Origin: Salinarimonas sp.
Lineage (GTDB): Bacteria; Pseudomonadota; Alphaproteobacteria; Rhizobiales; Beijerinckiaceae
NCBI RefSeq assembly: GCF_040111675.1
Contig: NZ_CP157794.1
Location: forward strand, 4,299,501 to 4,363,500
Length of the DNA stretch: 64,000 nt
Direction of reading: 5' to 3'
The position numbers and the translations under genes were made by a program. The notes under the pieces are model-generated. The model saw nothing but the letters and a program-made list of their open reading frames with translations. It searched no databases and was not told the origin of the DNA. This document shows, in pieces, positions 57,138 to 64,000 of this stretch (the stretch's first letter is position 1; every line of letters starts with the position of its first letter).

Positions 57138-58706
57138 ATGAAGCCCCTTTCCAGCCTTCTCCTCGCCGCGGCGCTCGCGGCCGCGAGCCTGCCCGCGCTC
57201 GCGCAGGATCTCACCATCGGCCGCGGCAACGAGCCCCAGTCGATCGACCCGCAATTCTCCCGCACCGGCCCCAACCAGATGACGGCCCTGCACGTCTTCG
57301 ACCGGCTGCTGCTCACCGACGCCAACGTGCGCGCGCGCCCCGGCCTCGCCGTGAGCTGGGAGGCGCTCGACGACCTCACCTGGGAGGTGAAGCTGCGCGA
57401 GGGCGTCACCTTCCACGACGGGACGCCCTTCACGGCCGCCGACGTCGTCTACTCGCTCGAGCGCGCGCCGAACGTGCCGAGCTCGCCCGCCTCCTTCGCC
57501 CAGTCGGTGGCGGACGTCGCGGCGATGGAGATCGTCGACGACCACACGATCCGCTTCACGACGAAGGCGCCCACCCCCCTGTTCATGGAGACGATCGGCA
57601 CCGTCTACATCGTCTCGAAGGCGGCGACCGAGGGCCGCGAGAGCGCCGACTTCAACTCCGGCGAGGCCGCGGTCGGCACGGGCCCGTACCGCTTCGTCTC
57701 CTGGACGCCGGGCGATCGGCTCGAGCTTTCGCGCAACGAGGACTATTGGGGCGAGAAGCCGCATTTCGCCAACGTCACCATGCGCTTCATCGACAACGAC
57801 GCCGCCCGCGTCGCGGCGCTGCTCTCGGGCGCGGTGGACCTCATCGACCTCGTCCCGCCCGCCGACCTGCCGGCGCTGCGGGCGAACGAGAGCATCGACG
57901 TGTTCGAGACGCCGACCGTGCGCCTGGTCTATCTCGCGCTGAACCAGCGCGACGACGCGCCCTACCTCACGGACGCCGCCGGCGCCCCTCTGCCGGAGAA
58001 CCCCTTCCAGGACGCGCGGGTGCGCAACGCCGTCTCGCTGATGATCGACCGCGAGGCGCTGATCGATCGCGTGCTCTACGGCTCGGGCGGCGCGGCGAGC
58101 CAGATCGTGCCGGAGGGCGTCTTCGGCTACAACCCGGACGTCCCGGTCCCGCAGCCCGACCTCGAGAAGGCGCGCGCGCTCCTCGCGGAGGCCGGCTATC
58201 CGGACGGGTTCGGCATCACGCTGCACGGCTCGAACGACCGCTTCAGCCAGGACGGCGACGTCGCCCAGGCGGTGGGGCAGCTCCTCGCCCGCGGCGGGCT
58301 GACCGTCAACGGCGTCGAGACGCTGCCCTACAGCGTGTTCGCCAAGGCGGCGGGCGACAACCAATACGGCGCCTTCCTGTTCTCCTACGGCAACTCGACG
58401 GGCGAGGCCTCGCGCGGCCTGGAAAGCGTGCTGCACTCCTACGACAAGGAGAACGACCGCGGCACGCTCAACCGCTTCCGCTATTCCAACCCGGACTTCG
58501 ACGCCGCCATCACCGCGGCGAAGCAGATCTTCGATCCGGCCGAGCGCGAGGCGGCGCTGCAGGACGCGGCGGCGATCGCCTTCGGGGAATCGGGGCTCGT
58601 GCCGCTCTACTTCCAGTCCCTCGCCTGGGCGGCGCGCGACGGCATCGTCTTCGAGCCGCGGCGCGACGAGCGCACCCTCGCCATGGGCGCGCGGGAGGCC
58701 GAGTGA
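57138..58706 (+). CDS. Dipeptide-type ABC substrate-binding protein (family 5)
   Basis: 522 residues. A Sec signal peptide (MKPLSSLLLAAALAAASLPALAQ) precedes the SBP_bac_5 fold: EPQSIDPQFSRTGPNQMTALHVFDRLL, DLTWEVKLREGVTFHDGTPFTAADVVYSLE, GTGPYRFVSWTPGDRLEL, DARVRNAVSLMIDREALIDRVL (each quoted in part). GGAGGAACGG precedes the ATG. Here the binding protein comes last in the transport genes. The ligand is probably a peptide or acylated amino compound, given the hydrolase that follows. Confidence 0.9.
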   Translation: MKPLSSLLLAAALAAASLPALAQDLTIGRGNEPQSIDPQFSRTGPNQMTALHVFDRLLLTDANVRARPGLAVSWEALDDLTWEVKLREGVTFHDGTPFTAADVVYSLERAPNVPSSPASFAQSVADVAAMEIVDDHTIRFTTKAPTPLFMETIGTVYIVSKAATEGRESADFNSGEAAVGTGPYRFVSWTPGDRLELSRNEDYWGEKPHFANVTMRFIDNDAARVAALLSGAVDLIDLVPPADLPALRANESIDVFETPTVRLVYLALNQRDDAPYLTDAAGAPLPENPFQDARVRNAVSLMIDREALIDRVLYGSGGAASQIVPEGVFGYNPDVPVPQPDLEKARALLAEAGYPDGFGITLHGSNDRFSQDGDVAQAVGQLLARGGLTVNGVETLPYSVFAKAAGDNQYGAFLFSYGNSTGEASRGLESVLHSYDKENDRGTLNRFRYSNPDFDAAITAAKQIFDPAEREAALQDAAAIAFGESGLVPLYFQSLAWAARDGIVFEPRRDERTLAMGAREAE

Positions 58707-58710
58707 CGCC

Positions 58711-60594
58711 ATGGACGCGAGCGCGCCGCCCGCCGCCGAGCCGCAAGGCGACGAGACCGAGATCGTCGTGATGCGGGACGTCATGGTGCCGATGCGCGAC
58801 GGCGTGCGGCTCGCGACCGACGTGACCCTGCCGGCCCGGGACGGCGCGCCGCTCCCCGGGCCCCATCCGACGCTCCTCCACCGCACGCCCTACGGCAAGG
58901 CGGAGGCGCGGCTCTCCGAGATCAGCGTCGCCGACCCGGTCCCGCGCCCCAACGGCCTGATCGCGGCCGATCTGGCGCGGGCGGGCTACGCCGTCGTCAT
59001 GCAGGATTGCCGCGGGCGCTACGGCTCGGAGGGCGTCTTCGCCAAGTATCTCGGCGAGGGGGAGGACGGGGTCGACACGCTCGCCTGGATCCGGGCGCAG
59101 CCCTGGTCGGACGGGCGGGTCGGCACCTTCGGCCTCTCCTATTCGGCCCACGTCCAGACCGCGCTCGCGGCGCTGCGGCCGCCGGGCCTGGCTGCGATGT
59201 TCCTCGACTCGGGGGGCTTCTGGAACGCCTACCAGGGCGGCGTGCGCAAGGGCGGCGCCTTCGAGCTCAAGCAGGCGACCTGGGCCTTCAAGCACGCCCG
59301 CCTCTCGCCCGCGGCGATGGCGGACCCGGTCGTGGCGGCTGCGCTCGACGCGGAGGACATCGAGGCCTGGTTCCGGGCGATGCCGTGGAAGCGCGGGCAG
59401 TCGCCCCTGCGCCACGTGCCGGAATACGAGGACTATCTCTTCGATCAATGGGAACGCGGCGCCTTCGACGCCTCGTGGCGGCGCCCGGAGCTCTACGCCG
59501 CGGCTCACTACGCCGCGCTCGCCGCGGCGCCGACCTTCCTGATCTGCGGCTGGTACGACCCCTATGCCGAGACGATGTGCGAGCACTTCCGCGGCATCGC
59601 CGCGGCCGGCGGGCGCGTCGAGATGGTGATGGGCCCCTGGCTCCACGGCCGGCGCAGCCAGACGCATGCGGGGGACGTCGATTTCGGCGAGGCCTCCACC
59701 CTCGATGCTGCGATCGGCGCGGATTACGGCGCGCTGCGCCTCGCCTGGTTCGACCGCTGGATGAAGCCGGAGCGCGCGCAGGCCGCGCCGCCGCCGCCCG
59801 CCGCGCGCTGGTTCCGCATGGGCGGCGGCAGCGGACGGCGCAACGCGGACCATCGACGCGACCACGGCGGGCTCTGGCGCGAGGCGGCGGCCTTCCCCCC
59901 GCCGGACGCCGTCGAGACGGCGTACTTCCTCACCCGATCGGGCCTGCTGTGCGCCGATCCCGCACCGGAAGGCGCCGTCACGATCCAGACCGATCCCGCC
60001 GACCCGGTCCCCTCCATCGGCGGGGCGATCACGTCGGGCGCGCCGATCATGGAGGGCGGCGCCTACGACCAGACCCCCGGGCCGGAGACCTTCGGCGCGC
60101 GCCCGCCCTACCTGCCGCTGGCGGCGCGGCGCGACGTCCTCGTCTTCGCCACGCCGCCGCTGTCGCGCGACCTCGAGATCGCCGGGCCGGTGCGCGTGCA
60201 CCTGCGCGTCTCCACCGACGCACCCGACATCGACGTGACGGTGAAGCTCGTCGACTGGGCGCCGCCCTCGGCCGACTACCCGCAGGGCTACGCCATGAAC
60301 CTCACGGACGGCATCCTGCGCCTGCGCTACCGGCGCTCCTTCGCCGAGCCGCGGCTCATGGAGCCGGGCGAGATCGCCGAAATCGTGGTCACGGCGCCGC
60401 CGGTGGCGGCGCTGTTTCGCGCCGGCCATCGCATCCGCCTCGACGTCGCGGGCTCCAACTTCCCGCGCTTCGACGTCAACCCGCAGACCGGCGAGCCCGA
60501 GGGGCGGGCGCTCGGCCGGCGGATCGCGACGACGACGGTCCATCTCGGCGGGGCGGGCGGCCCGCCCCGGCTCGTCCTGAGCGTCCTGCCGTGA
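58711..60594 (+). CDS. CocE/NonD-type alpha/beta hydrolase (X-Pro dipeptidyl-peptidase/acylase family)
   Basis: 627 residues. N-terminal MVPMRDGVRLATDVTLPA, nucleophile in VGTFGLSYSAHVQ, YAVVMQDCRGRYGSEG, Asp in ICGWYDPYAETM and His in GPWLHGRRS form the triad of the S15/CocE family. The C-terminal jelly-roll domain (DLEIAGPVRVHLRVSTDAPDID, AGHRIRLDVAGSNFPRFDVNP) is present. No signal peptide, so it would act in the cytoplasm on the compound imported by the ABC system four bases upstream; family members cleave amide or ester bonds. Confidence 0.88.
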   Translation: MDASAPPAAEPQGDETEIVVMRDVMVPMRDGVRLATDVTLPARDGAPLPGPHPTLLHRTPYGKAEARLSEISVADPVPRPNGLIAADLARAGYAVVMQDCRGRYGSEGVFAKYLGEGEDGVDTLAWIRAQPWSDGRVGTFGLSYSAHVQTALAALRPPGLAAMFLDSGGFWNAYQGGVRKGGAFELKQATWAFKHARLSPAAMADPVVAAALDAEDIEAWFRAMPWKRGQSPLRHVPEYEDYLFDQWERGAFDASWRRPELYAAAHYAALAAAPTFLICGWYDPYAETMCEHFRGIAAAGGRVEMVMGPWLHGRRSQTHAGDVDFGEASTLDAAIGADYGALRLAWFDRWMKPERAQAAPPPPAARWFRMGGGSGRRNADHRRDHGGLWREAAAFPPPDAVETAYFLTRSGLLCADPAPEGAVTIQTDPADPVPSIGGAITSGAPIMEGGAYDQTPGPETFGARPPYLPLAARRDVLVFATPPLSRDLEIAGPVRVHLRVSTDAPDIDVTVKLVDWAPPSADYPQGYAMNLTDGILRLRYRRSFAEPRLMEPGEIAEIVVTAPPVAALFRAGHRIRLDVAGSNFPRFDVNPQTGEPEGRALGRRIATTTVHLGGAGGPPRLVLSVLP

Positions 60595-61589
60595 CGCGCC
60601 TCGTCGCCTTCGGGCAGGCCCTGATCCGGCGGCCGCTCGCCTGGCCCGAGGCGACCCGCGCGCTGGCCGCCGGGGCCGACGCCGTCTTCTGCAATCTCGA
60701 AGGCTGTCTGCCGCCGCCCGGCGCGACGCGGATGAAGACGAAGACGGTCCACCCCGCGCCGCCGGAGGCGCTCGCCGCACTCTGGGATCTCGGCGTCACC
60801 CACCTGTCCATCGCCAACAACCACGTCTGGGACTACGGCCATGCGGGCATCGTCGCGACGCGCGACGCGGCGGAGGCGGCGGGTTTCGCCGTGGCCGGCG
60901 CCGGGCGCGACGCCGCCGAGGCCGGGGGGCCCGCGACCCGCGGCGGCGTGGCGCTGATCGCGGCCGATTGCGGGCCGACGCCGGACTGGGCGATCGCGGG
61001 AGAGGCGCCGGGCGTCAACCCGCTCGCGGTGCGCCGCCGCCTCGTCCTGCCGCCCGAGGATCTCGCCCGGCTCGCGGCCATAGCCCGCGCCAGCGGCGAG
61101 GCGGAACGGGTCGCGCGCCGAATCGCGGTCGGCTACGACCCGCCCGTCGACGGGCCGCGCTTCTACGGGCTGGCGCTGGCTCCGGGCGACGGGCCACGCG
61201 AGGAGCACGCGGTCGACGAGGCCGACCTCGCGCGCCTCGCCGCGACGATCGCGGCGGCGCGGCGCGACGCCGACCGCGTCCTCGTCTCGCTGCATCACCA
61301 CCATTGGGCGCCCGACTGGGCGCGCCCGCCCGATTGGCTGGCGGAGGTCTCGCGACGGCTTCTCGCGCTGGGCGCGGACGTCGTCGCCGCGCACGGACCG
61401 CCGCTCGCCTACGGGCTCGTGTCGGCTGGCGACGGCGGCGGCGTCGCGGCGCTCGGCCTCGGCAACCTCGCCTTCCAGACCGCCCGCGCGGAGCGCTACG
61501 CCGACGCCGGGCTCGACGTCTGGACCGGCGCGGCGCTGGTCGTGGACAATGCGGGATCCCGCCTCGCGTCGGTCGCGGTCGCGCGCTGA
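60591..61589 (+). CDS. CapA-like metallophosphatase-fold protein
   Basis: 332 residues from GTG 60591 (4-bp overlap with the hydrolase gene). VFCNLEGCL, LSIANNHVWDYGHAGI, VLVSLHHHHWAPDW and VAAHGPPLAYGL are the metal-binding blocks of the PGA_cap/CapA branch of calcineurin-like proteins. No signal peptide or membrane anchor, unlike capsule CapA. It resembles the cytoplasmic CapA-like proteins often placed beside peptide transporters and amide hydrolases. Substrate unknown. Confidence 0.82.
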   Translation: MTRLVAFGQALIRRPLAWPEATRALAAGADAVFCNLEGCLPPPGATRMKTKTVHPAPPEALAALWDLGVTHLSIANNHVWDYGHAGIVATRDAAEAAGFAVAGAGRDAAEAGGPATRGGVALIAADCGPTPDWAIAGEAPGVNPLAVRRRLVLPPEDLARLAAIARASGEAERVARRIAVGYDPPVDGPRFYGLALAPGDGPREEHAVDEADLARLAATIAAARRDADRVLVSLHHHHWAPDWARPPDWLAEVSRRLLALGADVVAAHGPPLAYGLVSAGDGGGVAALGLGNLAFQTARAERYADAGLDVWTGAALVVDNAGSRLASVAVAR

Positions 61590-61869
61590 CGCGCCCGAGG
61601 ACGCCCTCCGCGTCGTTGCCGACCGATCCCGCGACGCCGCAGGCGCGCGCTGCGCGCCAGGCGTGCGGGCGGAAGCCCACGCCCTGGACCGGCCCCGCGA
61701 TCCTGATCCGCTCCGTGGACATCGGCCCGTCCGATACGTGCGAGAGGCGCGCGCTCAGCCGCCGGTCGAGCCCGGCGCGATCCGGATCACTCCGCGGGCG
61801 GGCGGGCGCGCACTGGTCCGGCCGACGCCCGCGTGCTAAGCGGACGGGACACGACCACGAGAGTTTCGA

Positions 61870-62538
61870 ATGGCGGCCCCGACCCGCGGCGCGGCGATCG
61901 TCTTCCAGCTGACGCGCGAGATCCTGTCCGGCGCCCTCGCGCCGGGAACGACGCTCGAGGAGATCGCCCTCGCCAGCCGGCTCGGCGCCTCGCGCACGCC
62001 GGTGCGCGAGGCCTTGCGCCAGCTCGCCGCGAGCGGGCTCGTCGAGCTGCGCCCGCATCGCCCGGCGCGGGTCGTCGCCATCGACGTCGACGGGCTGGGC
62101 GAGATGTTCGACGCCATGTCCGAGCTCGAGGCCCTGTGCGCCGCCCGGGCCGCGCGCCTGATGCCGCCCGCGCTGCGCCGCCGGCTGGAGGCGCAGCACG
62201 AGGCCATGGCGGCGCTCGTGCGCGCCGTCGACCTCCCCGGCTACCGAGCCGAGAACCTCGTCTTCCACACGCTGATCTACGACGGCGCGGCGAACCGCTA
62301 CCTCAAGGAGCTCGCCCTCGCCATCCGCGAGCGTCTCGCGCCGCATCGCGGGATGCAGCTCGATTCGGCCGAGCGCCTCGCCGGCTCCCATGCGGAGCAC
62401 GGGGCGGTCCTGCGCGCGATCCAGCGCGGGGAGGCCGAGACCGCGGCGGCGGCCATGCGCGCCCATCTCGACGCGACCCGGGCGGCGGTGGTGCGCATCG
62501 GGCAGCCGGCGGCCGATCCCGGCGCGGACCGTCCGTGA
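61870..62538 (+). CDS. GntR-family transcriptional regulator with FCD domain
   Basis: 222 residues. Winged helix at 10-72 (LTREILSGALAPGTTLEEIA, GASRTPVREALRQLAASGLV) followed by an FCD effector domain with metal-binding residues (FDAMSELEALCAARAARL, NLVFHTLIYDGAANRYL, SHAEHGAVLRAIQRGEAE). GntR/FCD proteins sense organic acids or amides. Preceded by a 280-bp gap (61590-61869) in which I see no further gene or clear signal. Its target could be the operon upstream or elsewhere. Confidence 0.92.
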   Translation: MAAPTRGAAIVFQLTREILSGALAPGTTLEEIALASRLGASRTPVREALRQLAASGLVELRPHRPARVVAIDVDGLGEMFDAMSELEALCAARAARLMPPALRRRLEAQHEAMAALVRAVDLPGYRAENLVFHTLIYDGAANRYLKELALAIRERLAPHRGMQLDSAERLAGSHAEHGAVLRAIQRGEAETAAAAMRAHLDATRAAVVRIGQPAADPGADRP

Positions 62539-62557
62539 GGCCGCCGCGGCCGCCGGA

Positions 62558-64000
62558 TCAGGCCGCCTCCGCCTGCGGGCGGGCCTTGGCGACCAGGCGC
62601 TCGATGCCCTCCCGGCGACCGAGCAGGGCCACGCACTCGGCGCGGCTCATCTCGGCGACGGCCTCCTCGACCGTCTCCGCCGCGTCGAGGCGGGCCAGCG
62701 CGACGACGTAGGCCGGGTCGATGCCGCGCGCGCCCGGCGCGGGGAGGCTCGCATGGTGGAAGCCGGCCAGCGCCGGGCTGTCCATCAGGCGCGCCACCGC
62801 GTCGCGCGGGGCGCCGAGCGCCGCCTCGATCTCGTCGCGGACGGCGCGGGCGCGCGTCAGCATCGGCGGCGGCGCACGCTCCTCGGGCGTGCGCAGGAGC
62901 CCGAGCCGAGCGAGGCGCGGCCACCGCGTCGCGGTGAGCGCCGAAAGCGGGATCGCCAGGCACAGCCCCACGATGGCCGGGCTCATCCAGACGAAGACCG
63001 CCGGCGAGACCGCGAAGGCGGCGACGCCGAGCGCCGCGCCGAGCGCCGTGTGCCAGCGGTGGCGCCGGGCTATCTCCGCCCACGGCACCGAGCCGTCGTC
63101 GCGGCGCTGCGCCTTCCAGCCGGCGTCGCGGCCGGCGAGGATCTGGAACACGGCGGCCGATTGCAGCGCCATCATCACCGGTGCCAGCAGCGCCGAGACC
63201 AGCGTCTCGAGCAGCATGCCGCCGGTCGCGCGCAGCGGTCCGCCGAGCCCCCGGCGCACGGGGCCGGACACGAGCGCGACCACGAGCCCGAACAGCTTCG
63301 GCAGCAGCAGCACCGCCATGGTCGCGGCGAAGAGGCCCAGCGCCCGCTCGCTGTCGATCACCGGCCAGGTCGGGAAGAGCGTGAAGTCGGCGGCGAAGTA
63401 GTCCGGCCGCACGAAATGCGCCTGGAGCGCCAGCAGCAGCCCCGAGACCAGGAAGGCGAGCCAGAGCGGGGCGGCGAGGTAGGACATGATGCCGGTGGCG
63501 AAATGCAGCCGGCTCACCGGGTGCAGGCCCGTCGCGACGACGAGGCGGGCGTGCTGAAGGTTGCCCTGGCACCAGCGCCGGTCGCGCTCGGCGAGGTCGA
63601 CGAGGGAGGGCGGGCTCTCCTCGTAGGACCCGGACAGGCCCGGATCGATCTCGATCGCCCAGCCAGCCCGGCGCATCAGCGCCGCCTCGACGAAATCGTG
63701 GCTCATCACCGGCCCGCCGAAAGGCGCGCGGCCGGGCAGGTGCGGCAGGCCGGCGCTCTCCGCGAAGGCGCGGGTGCGGATGATCGCGTTGTGACCCCAG
63801 TAGTTGCCGGCGTTCCCGGAGAAGACCGCGAGCCCCGTCGCCATCACGGGGCCATAGACCCGCGCCGCGTATTGCTGGAGGCGCGCGAACAGGCTCGAGC
63901 GGCCCACCAGCAGCGGCACGGTCTGGAGAAGGCCGAGCTCGGGCCGGCGCTCCAGGGCGAGCGTCATGCGCACCAGCGTGCGCGGGGTCATGACGCTGTC
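62558..64000 (-). CDS. opgH: Glucan biosynthesis glucosyltransferase H, C-terminal part (5' end outside window)
   Basis: About 480 residues of a larger inner-membrane protein; the frame continues past 64000 (D-S-V before MTPRTLVRM). GT2 features AGNYWGHNAIIRTRAF, MSHDFVEAALMRRAGWAIEIDP and the processive-synthase QxxRW-type ERDRRWCQGNLQH are present. They are followed by several membrane segments and the typical C-terminal cytoplasmic tail. OpgH/MdoH makes periplasmic beta-1,2-type glucans (osmoregulated). Converges with the GntR gene 19 bp away. Confidence 0.93.
   Translation of the reverse strand, partial: DSVMTPRTLVRMTLALERRPELGLLQTVPLLVGRSSLFARLQQYAARVYGPVMATGLAVFSGNAGNYWGHNAIIRTRAFAESAGLPHLPGRAPFGGPVMSHDFVEAALMRRAGWAIEIDPGLSGSYEESPPSLVDLAERDRRWCQGNLQHARLVVATGLHPVSRLHFATGIMSYLAAPLWLAFLVSGLLLALQAHFVRPDYFAADFTLFPTWPVIDSERALGLFAATMAVLLLPKLFGLVVALVSGPVRRGLGGPLRATGGMLLETLVSALLAPVMMALQSAAVFQILAGRDAGWKAQRRDDGSVPWAEIARRHRWHTALGAALGVAAFAVSPAVFVWMSPAIVGLCLAIPLSALTATRWPRLARLGLLRTPEERAPPPMLTRARAVRDEIEAALGAPRDAVARLMDSPALAGFHHASLPAPGARGIDPAYVVALARLDAAETVEEAVAEMSRAECVALLGRREGIERLVAKARPQAEAA

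Noticed and set aside
61590-61869. Gene or RNA in the gap before the GntR gene
   Set aside because: No open frame with convincing composition, no clear promoter or palindrome found by eye.

Overview
This is a very GC-rich (about 70%), densely packed bacterial chromosome segment. Genes sit in long runs with 4-bp ATGA/GTGA start-stop overlaps, GTG starts are common, and ABC uptake systems are abundant. BMP-type purine transport, an AtzE/AtzG/AtzH/AtzF-like route, glucan glucosyltransferase OpgH and GlpSTPQUV-like transporter layout all suggest an alphaproteobacterium, probably Hyphomicrobiales. That placement is an inference. No rRNA, tRNA, CRISPR array, transposase or phage gene was seen.

Block A (2-8676): the 3' part of an M28/DUF4910-like aminopeptidase on the plus strand meets a minus-strand operon. 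That operon starts with a 66-aa peptide ending in a CGASC tail. It continues with a PP-loop ATPase, an NtaA/DszA-type flavin monooxygenase, an NDP-kinase-like protein, an alkaline-phosphatase-superfamily protein, a PLP aminotransferase and an FAD/NAD(P)-binding protein. It looks like a peptide-modification (RiPP-like) cluster matching no class I recognise, and is the best candidate for an undescribed system.

Block B (8673-25621): nitrogen salvage from purine-type and urea-polymer compounds. It holds a first amidase with a GatC-like partner; a Rieske oxygenase split over two genes plus a GST-like gene (compare caffeine N-demethylase NdmC/NdmD/NdmE); an 8-oxoguanine-deaminase-like amidohydrolase; a BMP/nucleoside-type ABC transporter; two isochorismatase-fold hydrolases (compare triuret and biuret hydrolases); AtzG-, AtzE- and AtzH-like proteins with an MTHFS-like protein between them; and an allophanate hydrolase split into two genes. 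The likely scheme is uptake, deamination or demethylation, ureide hydrolysis, allophanate, then ammonia and CO2. Similar TATTGTAT-R-CAT palindromes precede the transporter operon and the allophanate hydrolase gene.

Block C (25622-50966): carbohydrate use. A ribose-type ABC transporter begins a long plus-strand run with a beta-hydroxyacid dehydrogenase, a ThuA-like protein, a regulator made of a winged helix fused to a solute-binding domain, two SDRs, an atypical M24 protein, and a 2-oxoacid dehydrogenase (E1 alpha, E1 beta, an E2 split in two, no E3 here) with an aldehyde dehydrogenase. On the minus strand are a fused dihydroxyacetone-type kinase, a CUT1 transporter with two ATPases and a small membrane protein, and a LacI regulator with palindromic operators.

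Block D (51237-62538): a DUF2934 protein, an XRE regulator, a LysR regulator whose palindromic box covers its own start, and a dipeptide-type ABC operon whose first permease is broken by a 1-nt deletion. The operon ends with a CocE-like hydrolase and a CapA-like metallophosphatase, followed by a GntR/FCD regulator. The window ends inside opgH on the minus strand.
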